This document shows, piece after piece, positions 16,374 through 24,881 of a DNA stretch of 54,640 nt. A program made the position numbers and the translations under genes. Below the pieces are notes generated by a model, which saw only the letters and a list, made by a program, of their open reading frames with translations, searched no databases and was not told the DNA's origin. This DNA comes from Marmoricola sp. (GTDB lineage: Bacteria > Actinomycetota > Actinomycetes > Propionibacteriales > Nocardioidaceae), in assembly GCA_025965195.1 (NCBI GenBank), contig JAOPXK010000080.1:1-54640 (forward strand), given 5' to 3'. Every line of letters starts with the position of its first letter. Position 1 is the first letter of the stretch.

Positions 16374-17147
16374 CTGTTTGTTGACGAAGGCCTCGACGGC
16401 GGCGCGATGGTCGGCGGTGGAGCCGGTGAGGGCCATCATCGAGGACTCGAAGGCCAGCGAGTCGGCGAAGTCGTTGCCAGCGGAGAACTCCAGCGAGCGG
16501 CGAATCGCGCCGTACGCCACCGTCGGTCCGGCTGCGAGGCGAGCCGCCAGCTCGGCTACGGCCTCGGCAAATCCCTCGTCGGGGACGACGGACGAGGCGA
16601 GCCCGAGCGACAGCGACTCGTCGGCCTTGATCGTGCGAGGGAAGTAGAGCATCTCGACGGCCCTGGCCCGGCCGACCAGCCGCTGCAGGGTCCAGGACGA
16701 GCCGGTGTCACAGGAGAGCGCGACGCCGGTGAACGCGAGGTTGAACCCCGCCGACTGGGCGACCACCCGGAAGTCGCAGGCGAACGCGAGCGATGCTCCG
16801 GCTCCCGCGGCGACGCCGTTCACGGCTGCGATCACCGGCTTCGGCATCGTGGCCAGAGCGGTGACGGTCGGGTTGTAGTGGATGTCGACGGTGGTGAAGA
16901 GAGCCTCGGTGGTCCCCGAGTTCAGGATCTCGATGTGCTCCTTGAGGTCCTGGCCGACGCAGAACGCACGTCCGCTGCCGGTGAGCACGACGACGCGGAC
17001 CGCATCGTCCGTGGCGGCCGCCTGCACTGCCGTGAGGAGGGCTTCCTTGGTGGCGATGTTGAGGCTGTTCATCGCATCCGGGCGGTTGAGAGCGATCGTC
17101 GCGACGCCGTCGGCAACGGCGTAGGACACCAGTTCGGTCTCGGTCAT
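16350..17147 (-). CDS. Enoyl-CoA hydratase/isomerase
   Basis: A 265-residue crotonase-fold enzyme for hydration or isomerisation of enoyl-CoA in fatty-acid or phenylacetate-type catabolism. Visible are 'LNRPDAMNSLN', the oxyanion-hole segment 'GSGRAFCVGQDL' and the second oxyanion Gly in 'NGVAAGAGASLAFACDFRV'. The residues at the usual two-glutamate catalytic positions read 'ALSCDTGSSW', with Asp in place of Glu, the pattern of PaaG-like isomerases. ATG 17147 gives the standard length; the open frame upstream is not part of the gene. The final residues are encoded in the last unit of the inverted 32-bp array. Confidence 0.85.
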   Translation of the reverse strand: MTETELVSYAVADGVATIALNRPDAMNSLNIATKEALLTAVQAAATDDAVRVVVLTGSGRAFCVGQDLKEHIEILNSGTTEALFTTVDIHYNPTVTALATMPKPVIAAVNGVAAGAGASLAFACDFRVVAQSAGFNLAFTGVALSCDTGSSWTLQRLVGRARAVEMLYFPRTIKADESLSLGLASSVVPDEGFAEAVAELAARLAAGPTVAYGAIRRSLEFSAGNDFADSLAFESSMMALTGSTADHRAAVEAFVNKQKPTFQGR

Positions 17148-17319
17148 GCGGGCTCCTGTGGTCTGTGCTGGCTTCTCGCAGCAACGATGTCTGCACTCTG
17201 TCAGCAACCTGCGGGGGGTGCGTCCACCGGGACTGGTCCTGAGTACTTCGCAAATGAGGGATAATGGATCGGTCATGCGCGTCACAGAGCGCATGAATGA
17301 GACAGGAAGAGGTGTGCAC

Positions 17320-17487
17320 ATGGCGGCCATGAAGCCGCGGACGGGCGACGGCCCGCTCGAGGTCACCAAGGAGGGGCGTGGCATCGTCATGCGTGTCCCC
17401 CTCGAAGGCGGTGGCCGGCTCGTAGTCGAGTTGAACGCCGAGGAAGCCGGCGCACTCGGCGATGCCCTGAAGGCCGTGGTCGGCTGA
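17320..17487 (+). CDS. DUF3117 small protein
   Basis: A 55-residue protein starting 'MAAMKPRTGDGPLEVTKEGR' and ending 'EEAGALGDALKAVVG', almost invariant across actinobacteria and known as DUF3117. ATG 17320 is preceded by AGGAAGAGG at a suitable distance; upstream in-frame starts would add residues not found in the family. A GATAAT hexamer at 17260-17265 is a candidate -10 element. Function is unknown; its conservation suggests a housekeeping role. A strong hairpin follows it. Confidence 0.9.
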   Translation: MAAMKPRTGDGPLEVTKEGRGIVMRVPLEGGGRLVVELNAEEAGALGDALKAVVG

Positions 17488-17508
17488 AGCCCGACCCACT
17501 GACACGCA

Positions 17509-17545
17509 GGCCCCCGATGTCCTCCGAGTGAGGAGATCGGGGGCC
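17509..17545 (+). terminator. Terminator hairpin after DUF3117
   Basis: 16-nt arms 17509-17524 and 17530-17545 pair with one mismatch around a 5-nt loop. No T-run. It ends 18 nt before the pepA start, which rules out the longer pepA start inside the hairpin. Confidence 0.8.
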
Positions 17546-17563
17546 TTCGGTATCCTCCGAAGC

Positions 17564-19099
17564 GTGTCCCTACCCACCCAGGTCTCTCCGCCCGAGTTCG
17601 CGTTCAGCGATGTCGCTCCGTCGCGGGTCGTGGGAGTCGGGACGGTCGCAGTCCCGGTGCAACCCGACGAGGATGGCCTGGCTCTGGGCCCCGGCGGCGT
17701 CGAACTGCTCGAGGACCTCGGCATCGACGGCTTCGACTTCCTGGAGAACTCCCGCGCGACAGGCCGGGCGGGTGAGGTGACCGCACTGCCGGTCCTCTCC
17801 ACGGCGAGCCTGGTCAACCCGGCCATGACGATGGTGCTGTTCGTAGGCGTCGGCGACGGCACACCGGCCGACCTTCGGCGGGCAGGTGCGGCACTGGCCC
17901 GGCATACCAAGGGCCACCGGTCGGTCGCGTCCTCGCTGGCGGCCGTCGGCGACGACGAGTCATTGATCGCGTTCGTAGAGGGCATGGTCCTGGGCTCGTT
18001 CGGGTTCCACTGGCGTTCGCAGGGCCCGCGCGAGCTCCCGGTCATCCGGGTCGTGCTCGCCTCGGTCAACCAGCCCGACCAGCCACTGCTCGCCCGTGCC
18101 CTCGCCCTCGCCGGGGCGGGCTGGCGGGCGCGGATGCTCGCGTCCGTGCCGTCGAACCTGAAGACCCCCCAATGGCTTGCCGAACAGGCGGTCAGCACCG
18201 CACAGCAAGCCGGGCTCGAGGTCAAGGTCTGGGACGAACACGAGCTCGCCAAGGACGGCTTCGGCGGCATCCTCGCCGTCGGTCGCGGCTCGTCCTCGCC
18301 GCCGCGTCTGGTGCGGCTCAGCTACGTGCCGAAGAAGGTCAACAAGCGGACCCCGCACATCGCCCTCGTCGGCAAGGGCATCACCTTCGACACCGGTGGG
18401 CTCTCGATCAAGCCCGGCCAGGCCATGGTGAACATGAAGCGCGACATGACCGGCGGTGCGGTCGTGATCGCCGTACTCGGTGCGCTTGCCGACCTCGACT
18501 GTCCGATCCGCGTGACAGGCCTGATCCCGATGGCGGAGAACTCCATCGGCGGCGACGCGATGCGCCCGGGTGACGTGATCACCCACTACGGCGGACGCAC
18601 GACCGAGGTCACCAACACCGATGCCGAGGGCCGGCTGGTGCTCGCCGATGCGCTGGCGTACGCCGCCGCGAAGCTCGCGCCCGATGCCCTCGTCGACGTG
18701 GCCACGCTCACCGGCGGTATCAAGGTCGCGCTCGGCCTGCAGATCGGCGGCATGTTCTCCACCGACGATGCACTCGCGGCCTCCGTTGACCGGGCCGCCG
18801 CAGCGGCAGGCGAGCCACTGTGGCGGATGCCGCTACCCGAGGAGTATGAGGACAAGCTCACCTCGAAGATCGCCGACTCCGACAACGCTCCTGGAGGACC
18901 TCCAGCGGTCACGGCGGCGCTGTTCCTCCAGCACTTCACGGGCGGGTTGCCCTGGGTGCACCTCGACATCGCCTCGGTGGGAGACTCACTGACCGAGAGT
19001 TACGAATGGACCGCCGGCCCGACCGGGTTCGGTGCCCGGTTGTTGTTGCGCTGGCTCGGATCGGCCGAGCCGCTGGCTGGAATGGGAGTCGCACGATGA
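17564..19099 (+). CDS. pepA: Leucyl aminopeptidase (M17)
   Basis: A 511-residue cytosolic di-metal aminopeptidase that removes N-terminal residues from peptides. The catalytic C-terminal domain has 'GKGITFDTGGLSIKP' (Lys and Asp ligands), 'MKRDMTGGA' and the M17 signature 'NTDAEGRLVLADAL' with Asp/Glu ligands and the bicarbonate-binding Arg. The N-terminal alpha/beta domain is present. GTG 17564 is preferred because an upstream in-frame start lies in the terminator stem. The stop overlaps the next ATG (ATGA). Confidence 0.92.
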   Translation: MSLPTQVSPPEFAFSDVAPSRVVGVGTVAVPVQPDEDGLALGPGGVELLEDLGIDGFDFLENSRATGRAGEVTALPVLSTASLVNPAMTMVLFVGVGDGTPADLRRAGAALARHTKGHRSVASSLAAVGDDESLIAFVEGMVLGSFGFHWRSQGPRELPVIRVVLASVNQPDQPLLARALALAGAGWRARMLASVPSNLKTPQWLAEQAVSTAQQAGLEVKVWDEHELAKDGFGGILAVGRGSSSPPRLVRLSYVPKKVNKRTPHIALVGKGITFDTGGLSIKPGQAMVNMKRDMTGGAVVIAVLGALADLDCPIRVTGLIPMAENSIGGDAMRPGDVITHYGGRTTEVTNTDAEGRLVLADALAYAAAKLAPDALVDVATLTGGIKVALGLQIGGMFSTDDALAASVDRAAAAAGEPLWRMPLPEEYEDKLTSKIADSDNAPGGPPAVTAALFLQHFTGGLPWVHLDIASVGDSLTESYEWTAGPTGFGARLLLRWLGSAEPLAGMGVAR

Positions 19100-19443
19100 G
19101 CTCTGGTCTGACTGTCCGCTGGTCGCTCGAGAACGCGCCCGCCGGTGTCGAGCAGACACTGGCCGAGTACGTCCGCGACACCTCGCACGCCCGCTTCGAG
19201 GGCATGGAGGGTCTCAAGTTCAAGACCTGGCGGCTGCGCGCCGGTGAGTGGTTCGAGGGCTGCTACGTCTTCGCCGACGCCGCTGCCCGCGACGGATTCC
19301 AGGAGACGTTCGCTGCGGGTGCGGCAGAGGCGCCCGGCTCGCAGATCATCGGATCCGCGCCGATCCTGATCGAGGCGTGCGACATCGTTGCCGTCGCGGA
19401 AGGCGCGGAGGGCTTCAGCACTGCGCCGTCCTACTGGGGCTAG
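19096..19443 (+). CDS. Small dimeric alpha/beta-barrel-like protein (YdhR-like)
   Basis: A 115-residue soluble protein. 'MEGLKFKTWRLRAGEWFEGCYVFADAAARDGFQETF' spread over one strand-helix unit resembles YdhR/antibiotic-monooxygenase ferredoxin-like folds ('K.W......GG.Y.F'), which often act as monooxygenases or ligand binders. Family assignment is tentative. It overlaps pepA by four bases and is read from the same transcript. A hairpin terminator follows. Confidence 0.65.
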   Translation: MSSGLTVRWSLENAPAGVEQTLAEYVRDTSHARFEGMEGLKFKTWRLRAGEWFEGCYVFADAAARDGFQETFAAGAAEAPGSQIIGSAPILIEACDIVAVAEGAEGFSTAPSYWG

Positions 19444-19447
19444 ACGA

Positions 19448-19491
19448 ACGTCATACCCGGCGGCTGCTCGGGCAACCGGGCGGTATGACGT
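19448..19491. terminator. Bidirectional hairpin between convergent genes
   Basis: Perfect 10-bp arms ACGTCATACC (19448-19457) and GGTATGACGT (19482-19491), with an inner CCCGG/CCGGG pair, between the converging YdhR-like and O-methyltransferase genes. Confidence 0.75.
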
Positions 19492-19504
19492 CCACCCGGA
19501 GTAG

Positions 19505-20155
19505 TCAGGCTTCGGGGGTCCAGACCTTCTTCGCAGCGAGCAGGCCGTCACCCACGGGCAGCAGCACCGGGACCAGCGTCTCGTCGTCACGGATCTGCTT
19601 GCCCAGCTCACGGATCGCGATGGTGTCCGCGTCGCGTTGGGCGGGGTCGGCGACCTTGTCGTGCCACAGCGCGTTGTCGAAGACCACCACGCCGCCGGGA
19701 CGCAGCAACCGCAGCGCCTCGGTCAGGTAGTCGGGGTACTCCTGCTTGTCACCGTCGCAGAAGACCAGGTCGTAGTGGCCGTCGGTCAGCCGGGGGAGCA
19801 CCTCGAGCGCCGCACCGGGGATCAACCGGGCGCGCTGGGCGGGGATGCCGCCTTCGTTGAACGTCTCGCGGGCCAGCCGCTGGTGCTCGGCCTCGGTGTC
19901 CACCGAGGTGAGTACGCCGTCGGGGCGCATGCCGCGCAGCAGCCAGAGACCGGACACGCCGGTGCCGGTGCCGATCTCGACGACTGCCCGGGCGTCGAGC
20001 ACCGAGGCGAGGAACCGGAGAGCGGCGCCACCGCCGGAGCCGATCGGAACGACCCCGACCTCGTTGGCGCGGGAACGCGCATTGCCGAGGATCTCGTCCT
20101 CGGCAACGAACTCCTCGGAGTAGGTCCAGCTCGCGGGCTTGAGTGCGGTGGCGAT
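19505..20155 (-). CDS. O-methyltransferase (Rv1220c-type), apparent ATC start
   Basis: SAM-dependent class I methyltransferase: 'VVEIGTGTGVSGLWLL' (SAM motif I), 'SVDTEAEH' (acidic ribose-binding residue), 'DLVFCDGDK' and 'LRLLRPGGVVVFDN'. The divergent position beside sigE matches Rv1220c of mycobacteria. The conserved N-terminal part 'ALKPASWTYSEEFVAEDEIL' lies upstream of the first canonical start (GTG at 20002), and no ATG, GTG or TTG occurs in frame before it. An ATC codon at 20153-20155 stands five bases after a perfect AGGAGG and gives 216 residues, the family length. So the gene either initiates at ATC or has lost its start. Substrate unknown. Confidence 0.75.
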   Translation of the reverse strand: MATALKPASWTYSEEFVAEDEILGNARSRANEVGVVPIGSGGGAALRFLASVLDARAVVEIGTGTGVSGLWLLRGMRPDGVLTSVDTEAEHQRLARETFNEGGIPAQRARLIPGAALEVLPRLTDGHYDLVFCDGDKQEYPDYLTEALRLLRPGGVVVFDNALWHDKVADPAQRDADTIAIRELGKQIRDDETLVPVLLPVGDGLLAAKKVWTPEA

Positions 20156-20216
20156 GACTGCCTCCTGAAGACGTTTGGTTGCGCCGGACTTTACCGCCCG
20201 CTGAGGTCAACAATGG

Positions 20217-20242
20217 GGAACACAGGGTGAGTCCGGGCCGTT
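20217..20242 (+). promoter_or_regulatory. ECF (SigE-type) promoter of sigE
   Basis: GGAAC at 20217-20221 and CGTT at 20239-20242, 17 nt apart: the SigE/SigH-class consensus of actinobacteria. It suggests autoregulation of sigE. Confidence 0.7.
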
Positions 20243-20273
20243 GAACAAGTTCCCAGCGCTTTGCTGGTCATCC

Positions 20274-20295
20274 CTCAGCCCCGTCTCAGGCTGAG
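20274..20295 (+). promoter_or_regulatory. Inverted repeat in the sigE leader
   Basis: CTCAGCC-8 nt-GGCTGAG downstream of the ECF promoter; a second CTCAG copy inside also makes a direct repeat. Possible operator or leader hairpin. Confidence 0.4.
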
Positions 20296-20371
20296 TTTCT
20301 AGCGTGGAGGAGCAGCACCAACCATGGCGATCCGGCGAAACACCAGATTGCACACCGGCAAGGAGCCTGTG

Positions 20372-21007
20372 ATGTCCTCCGAAGAGACGCCCACACCCGG
20401 TTCCCAGCCCGCTCACGAGCCGGTTCAGGAGTCCGGTCAGGACTATGGGGTGCCCACGTGGGACCAGATCGTCACGGATCACTCCGCCCGGGTCTACCGC
20501 CTCGCCTACCGGCTGACCGGCAACCCCCATGACGCCGAGGACCTGACCCAAGAGGTCTTCGTGCGGGTGTTCCGCTCGTTGCACACGTACACGCCGGGCA
20601 CCTTCGAGGGCTGGATCCACCGGATCACCACGAACCTCTTCCTCGACACCGCTCGTCGCAAGCAGCGGATCCGGTTCGATGCGCTCGCCGACGACGCCGA
20701 CCAGCGCCTCCCGAGCAAGCTGCCGACGCCCGATGTGGCGTACCTCGACCAGTTGTTCGACGCCGACATCGAGGCCGCCCTGTCGGCTCTGCCGCCGGAG
20801 TTCCGGGCCGCCGTGGTGCTCTGCGACGTGGAGGGCCTCAGCTATGAGGAGATCTCCGACGTGCTCGGCGTCAAGATGGGCACCGTCCGCTCGCGCATCC
20901 ACCGCGGCCGCAACCTGCTCCGCAAGGCGCTCGCCCACCGCGAGCCGACCCCCGGCCGGGTGCGGTACGCCGGCCCGAAGACCCAGCTCAGCGGACAGCT
21001 CCAGTGA
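20372..21007 (+). CDS. sigE: ECF RNA polymerase sigma factor SigE
   Basis: Group-4 sigma factor controlling the envelope-stress response. Region 2 is seen in '[27 protein letters not shown]' with '[16 protein letters not shown]', and region 4 in '[27 protein letters not shown]' followed by '[14 protein letters not shown]'. ATG 20372 is preferred because AAGGAG lies six bases upstream; an in-frame ATG at 20324, with a more distant GGAGGAG, would add 16 residues, and both could be used. Order sigE, anti-sigma, htrA, tatB equals the mycobacterial Rv1221-Rv1224 locus. The stop overlaps the anti-sigma start. Confidence 0.92.
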   Translation: MSSEETPTPGSQPAHEPVQESGQDYGVPTWDQIVTDHSARVYRLAYRLTGNPHDAEDLTQEVFVRVFRSLHTYTPGTFEGWIHRITTNLFLDTARRKQRIRFDALADDADQRLPSKLPTPDVAYLDQLFDADIEAALSALPPEFRAAVVLCDVEGLSYEEISDVLGVKMGTVRSRIHRGRNLLRKALAHREPTPGRVRYAGPKTQLSGQLQ

Positions 21008-21483
21008 TCCTGAAGCTGAGTGGCCACATCGGCTCCACCGCCTCCGCGCTCGTCGACGGCCAGCTCTCCTCGCAGGAGGAGGAGCGCGCGTGGTCCCACG
21101 TGCTGACCTGCCCGGGCTGTCGTCGCCTCGTCGAGCGGGAGGGCTGGATCAAGCGCCAGGTCTCGACGCTCGCCGACCCGAGCAAGGCCGCGTCGATCTC
21201 GCTGATGGGTTCGCTGTACGACGTCGATGCCTGGTCGGCTGTCGATGCGATCGAGCGCCGCTCCACTCGTCGTCGTGCTGCGATCGCGTTCGTGGGTGCA
21301 GGATCCGTCGGTGTCGCGGTCCTCGGACTGGTCGCGCTGACGCCTTCGCCGGCGGGCCGTGGGGAGATCCCCGGGACCCCTTCGCCGGCACTGATTCGCC
21401 CCGGCCTGGTCGACTCGAACCTGATCCCGGCGGGCTTCGCGACGCCCGTTCGGCTCGCCCCATTGCGTCGTAACGCAAAATAG
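21004..21483 (+). CDS. rseA: Zinc-containing anti-sigma factor (RseA-like)
   Basis: A 159-residue protein. The N-terminal half has the ZAS pattern in '[15 protein letters not shown]' (His, Cys, Cys), which binds zinc and the sigma factor. A hydrophobic segment '[21 protein letters not shown]' around residues 97-118 may anchor it in the membrane. GTG 21004 overlaps the sigE stop, as is usual for a sigma/anti-sigma pair. It is inferred to hold SigE inactive until an envelope or redox signal. The gene name follows the mycobacterial locus. Confidence 0.85.
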   Translation: MILKLSGHIGSTASALVDGQLSSQEEERAWSHVLTCPGCRRLVEREGWIKRQVSTLADPSKAASISLMGSLYDVDAWSAVDAIERRSTRRRAAIAFVGAGSVGVAVLGLVALTPSPAGRGEIPGTPSPALIRPGLVDSNLIPAGFATPVRLAPLRRNAK

Positions 21484-21488
21484 GAGGC

Positions 21489-22727
21489 GTGAGCGACCAC
21501 GACCCCGAAGGTTTGCAGCGGCCGGATCAGTCCGAGCCGACCGCGCAGTACCCACTGACGCCTCCGAACCCGGTCCCGGAGGCGGTCCCAGAACCGGCGC
21601 CGGCGGCGGCCCCGGTGGTCGTGCCCAAGGCGAAACTTCCTGCCTGGCTGTGGCCCACCGTGGCGGTGCTGTCCCTCGTGCTGGGTCTCAGTGGTGGCGC
21701 AGTCGGGGGTGCGCTCGTCTCCGACAACCGGAACAACGGCGACGGCTCGGGCGGCGTACTCAAGGTCCAGCGGCGCACCGTCGCTCCGCTCCCTGCGGAC
21801 AACGGCAGCATCGCCGCGGTCGCCCAGAAGGTGCTGCCGAGCACGGTGCAGATCATCGCGGAGTACAACGGCGACCCGCAGGGTGCGACCGGCTCCGGCT
21901 TCGTGTTCGACAAGCAGGGCCACATCATCACCAACAACCACGTGGTCGCCGAGGCGGCCGGTGACAACGGTCCGATCGAGGTGATCGACCAGAACGGCCG
22001 GCATCTGAAGGCCACCGTGATCGGTCGCAGCCCGGTCTACGACATTGCCGTGCTCAAGGTGCCGGGCGCCGAGACCCTGGTCCCGATGGCGATCGGCTCG
22101 GCCGACCAGATGCGGGTCGGTGAGACCGTGGTGGCGATCGGCTCGCCGCTCGGGTTGTCGGCGACGGTCACCTCCGGCATCATCAGCGCGGTCCACCGTC
22201 CGGTGACGACCGGCGACACGGCCAGCGACTCGTCGTACATCAGCGCCGTGCAGACCGATGCCGCGATCAACCCGGGCAACTCCGGTGGTCCGCTGGTCAA
22301 CCTGCAGGGCCAGGTCGTCGGCGTGAACTCCGCGATCGCCTCGCTCGGGTCCACCGGCGGCACCAGTGACCAGAGCGGCAACATCGGCGTCGGGTTCGCG
22401 ATCCCGATCGAGCAGGTCGAGACGACCACCGATCAGATTCTCCGGACCGGTAAGGCGCAGTACCCCGTGATCGGCGCCAACGTGCGCGGCACCAAGACCC
22501 TCGACGGGGCCACCGTGGAGAGCGTGTCCGCGGGCGACCCCGCCGAGAAGGCCGGTCTGGAGGTCGGTGACGTGATCACCAGGATTGACGGCACCCGGAT
22601 CACCGGGAGCATCGATCTGGTCGTCGACATCCGGACCCACGTGCCGGGGGACAAGGTCACCCTGAGCGTCACGCGAGGTTCGAAGAAGCTGGACGTCGTG
22701 GTCAAGCTGGACGCCAAGACCGGCTAG
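21489..22727 (+). CDS. htrA: HtrA/DegP-like serine protease with PDZ domain
   Basis: A 412-residue membrane-anchored protease acting outside the cytoplasmic membrane. A Pro-rich cytoplasmic N-terminus is followed by a helix at about 51-78, then a trypsin-like domain with triad His 151 ('TNNHVV'), Asp 185 ('YDIAVLK') and Ser 265 ('GNSGGP'), then a C-terminal PDZ domain ('SAGDPAEKAGLEVGDVITRIDG'). It should degrade misfolded exported proteins as part of the SigE response. GTG 21489 has TAGGAGG directly upstream. It is five bases from the anti-sigma gene and convergent with tatB. Confidence 0.92.
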   Translation: MSDHDPEGLQRPDQSEPTAQYPLTPPNPVPEAVPEPAPAAAPVVVPKAKLPAWLWPTVAVLSLVLGLSGGAVGGALVSDNRNNGDGSGGVLKVQRRTVAPLPADNGSIAAVAQKVLPSTVQIIAEYNGDPQGATGSGFVFDKQGHIITNNHVVAEAAGDNGPIEVIDQNGRHLKATVIGRSPVYDIAVLKVPGAETLVPMAIGSADQMRVGETVVAIGSPLGLSATVTSGIISAVHRPVTTGDTASDSSYISAVQTDAAINPGNSGGPLVNLQGQVVGVNSAIASLGSTGGTSDQSGNIGVGFAIPIEQVETTTDQILRTGKAQYPVIGANVRGTKTLDGATVESVSAGDPAEKAGLEVGDVITRIDGTRITGSIDLVVDIRTHVPGDKVTLSVTRGSKKLDVVVKLDAKTG

Positions 22728-22730
22728 CGG

Positions 22731-23063
22731 TCAGGTCGCGTCGGGATCGAACGGTGGCCGCTCGTTGAGCTCAAGAGGTTTCTGGCCGGCCGCGAGGGGA
22801 GCGGCGGCGATGTCGTCGTCATCCATCGCTTCGAGGATGTGCTTGCGGATCGCCTGCCGGGGGTCGAGGTCGCTGAGCTTGAGGTCGGCGTACTCCGGAC
22901 CCAGCTCGTTTCGCAGCTCGGTCTGGGCGGTCTGGGCCAGCTTGCGGAGCTGGTTGAGGAACCTGGCGGCCTGGCGGGCGAACTCGGGCAGCCGATCCGG
23001 CCCGAAGACGACGATGGCCACGACCAGGAGAACGAGTACCTCAAGTGGACCGACGTCGAACAT
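22731..23063 (-). CDS. tatB: Sec-independent translocase protein TatB
   Basis: A 110-residue protein with an N-terminal membrane helix ('PLEVLVLLVVAIVVFGPDRLPE'), the 'FGP..LP' hinge and an amphipathic helix ('FARQAARFLNQLRKLAQTA') that define TatA/TatB. The acidic 'EYADLKLSDLDPRQ' segment and length point to TatB. TatB serves with TatC as receptor for folded, twin-arginine-signal proteins. The start at 23063 is three bases from the mrp stop, so it lies at the end of the mrp transcript and converges on htrA. Confidence 0.9.
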   Translation of the reverse strand: MFDVGPLEVLVLLVVAIVVFGPDRLPEFARQAARFLNQLRKLAQTAQTELRNELGPEYADLKLSDLDPRQAIRKHILEAMDDDDIAAAPLAAGQKPLELNERPPFDPDAT

Positions 23064-23066
23064 GGA

Positions 23067-24221
23067 TCAGAACTTACCGCTCGGGGTGAGACCCAGCTGC
23101 ATGCCGGCCAGTCCGCGGCCGCGTCCCGACAGCGTCTGGGCGATTCCCGAGAGGACCAGGGCCGCCGGGGACGTCGGATCGGACTCGACGATCGGCTTCC
23201 CGGCGTCGCCACCCTCGCGCAGGCTGAGGTCGAGCGGGATCTCACCGAGCATGGGGACGTCGTACCCGAAGCGTGCGCCGAGCGTGGCCGCGACCCGGGC
23301 GCCGCCACCGGAGCCGAAGACCTCGATCCGGTGCTCGGGACCACAGTGCGGGCAGGGCAGGAAGGACATGTTCTCGATGACGCCGATGACACGCTGGTGC
23401 AGCATCGACGCCATCGTGCCGGCGCGTTCCGCCACCTCGGCGGCAGCTTCCTGAGGTGTGGTGACGACGATGAACTCGGCGTTGGGCAGGTGCTGACCGA
23501 GCGAGATCGCCACGTCACCGGTGCCCGGCGGCAGGTCGAGAAGGAGTACGTCGATGTCGCCCCAGTAGACGTCGGCAAGCATCTGCACGAGTGCGCGGTC
23601 GAGCATCGGGCCACGCCAGGCGACGACCTGGTCGCGACGCGGCTTGAGCATCCCGATCGAGATCACCGAGACCCCGCTAGGAGTCGGGACCGGCATGATC
23701 AGGTCCTCGACCTGGGTCGGGCGCGTGTCCGCCACGCCGAGCATGGCGGGGACCGAGTGACCGTAGATGTCGGCGTCCAGGACCCCGACCTTCAGGCCCT
23801 GCTTCGCCATCGCAATGGCGAGGTTCACCGTCACCGAGGACTTGCCGACCCCACCCTTGCCGGAAGCGACCGCGTAGACCTTGGTCAGGGAGTCGGGCCG
23901 GGCGAACGGGATCTCCTTCTGGGCCTTGCCGTCGCGGAGGACCTCCTGGAGGCCGGAACGCTGTTCGGCGGTCATCACGCCGAGCTCGAGGTCGACGGCA
24001 GTGACTCCGGCAACCCTGGAGACCGCGTTGGTGACGTCCCGGGTGATCGTCTCCTTGAGCGGGCAGCCGGCGACCGTGAGCAGCACCTTGACCGACACCT
24101 TGCCGGTGTCGTCGATGTCGATCGAGTCGACCATGTTGAGGTCGGTGATCGGCCGCTTGATCTCCGGATCGTTCACGGTTGCCAGCGCAGCCTGAACCTG
24201 TTCCAGCACAGGGGAAGTCAT
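23067..24221 (-). CDS. mrp: Mrp/ApbC-family iron-sulfur carrier ATPase
   Basis: A 384-residue P-loop protein. The N-terminal MIP18/DUF59 domain (to about residue 90) is followed by the deviant Walker A 'GKGGVGKSS' at 121-129, a Walker B region 'LLLDLPPGTGD' and 'FLPCPHCG' with the conserved CxxC that holds a bridging Fe-S cluster in dimers. It is thought to deliver Fe-S clusters to apo-proteins in the cytoplasm. This position upstream of tatB corresponds to Rv1229c. ATG 24221 fits the family. Confidence 0.92.
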   Translation of the reverse strand: MTSPVLEQVQAALATVNDPEIKRPITDLNMVDSIDIDDTGKVSVKVLLTVAGCPLKETITRDVTNAVSRVAGVTAVDLELGVMTAEQRSGLQEVLRDGKAQKEIPFARPDSLTKVYAVASGKGGVGKSSVTVNLAIAMAKQGLKVGVLDADIYGHSVPAMLGVADTRPTQVEDLIMPVPTPSGVSVISIGMLKPRRDQVVAWRGPMLDRALVQMLADVYWGDIDVLLLDLPPGTGDVAISLGQHLPNAEFIVVTTPQEAAAEVAERAGTMASMLHQRVIGVIENMSFLPCPHCGPEHRIEVFGSGGGARVAATLGARFGYDVPMLGEIPLDLSLREGGDAGKPIVESDPTSPAALVLSGIAQTLSGRGRGLAGMQLGLTPSGKF

Positions 24222-24239
24222 GTTGCCCAGCCTACGTGC

Positions 24240-24878
24240 TCAGGCGAAGTCGTCGGACCCCTGGTCGGCATGGTCCTGGTCGCTGTCGACCTGGTCCTCG
24301 GGATCGACTGCCTGCTGCCGATCGTCGAGCTCGCTGAGCAGGCTGCGCAGCTCCGAACGGAGGTAGTCACGAGTGGCCACCTCGCCGAGCGACATCCGCA
24401 GTGACGCGACCTCGCGAGCGAGGAACTCCATGTCGGCATGCGCCCGGGTGTTCGCCAACCGATCCTGCTCGTTGATCACCCGGTCGCGCAGCTCCTGACG
24501 GTTCTGCGCGAGCAGGATCAGCGGTGCGGCGTACGACGCCTGCAGGCTGAGCATCAGCGTCAGGAAGATGAAGGCGTACTTGTCGAACCGCACACCCTCC
24601 GGCGCCAGGGTGTTCCAGAGCACCCAGGCGACCACGAAGAGCGTCATGTAGATCAGGAAGCGCGCCGTACCCATGAAGCGCGCGAACTGCTCGGCAAAGC
24701 TGCCGAACGCGTCCTTGTCGACGCTCGGGCGTCGGACCAGCTGTCGGCGCAGGTCGCGAGGGGTGTCCAGCCGGGCGCCGGTGTCCCGGCCCCGTCGCAC
24801 GTCCTTCTCGGTCCGCTCCAGACGCGTCTCCGGGCGCTTTTCTGCGCGCTTCTCTGCGCGTTTCTCCGGGGCAGCCAT
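24240..24878 (-). CDS. DUF1003 membrane protein
   Basis: A 212-residue protein with a highly basic N-terminus of repeated 'KRAEKR' motifs, then the DUF1003 core: 'FAEQFARFMGTARFLIYMTL' and 'WNTLAPEGVRFDKYAFIFLTLMLSLQASYAAPLILLAQNRQ' across two transmembrane helices, followed by a cytoplasmic coiled segment and an acidic tail. Function of DUF1003 is unknown; the gene regularly stands between mrp and the MgtE_N gene in actinobacteria. It is four bases from the upstream gene, so co-transcription is likely. Confidence 0.88.
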   Translation of the reverse strand: MAAPEKRAEKRAEKRPETRLERTEKDVRRGRDTGARLDTPRDLRRQLVRRPSVDKDAFGSFAEQFARFMGTARFLIYMTLFVVAWVLWNTLAPEGVRFDKYAFIFLTLMLSLQASYAAPLILLAQNRQELRDRVINEQDRLANTRAHADMEFLAREVASLRMSLGEVATRDYLRSELRSLLSELDDRQQAVDPEDQVDSDQDHADQGSDDFA

Positions 24879-24881
24879 CCG

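Noticed and set aside
17528-17563. Upstream start for pepA
   Set aside because: It falls inside the terminator stem 17509-17545 and adds residues not expected for the family.
22839-24404. Plus-strand open frame of 521 codons opposite tatB, mrp and DUF1003
   Set aside because: The minus strand has well-conserved TatB, Mrp and DUF1003 proteins; the plus frame has no recognisable domain and shows shadow composition.
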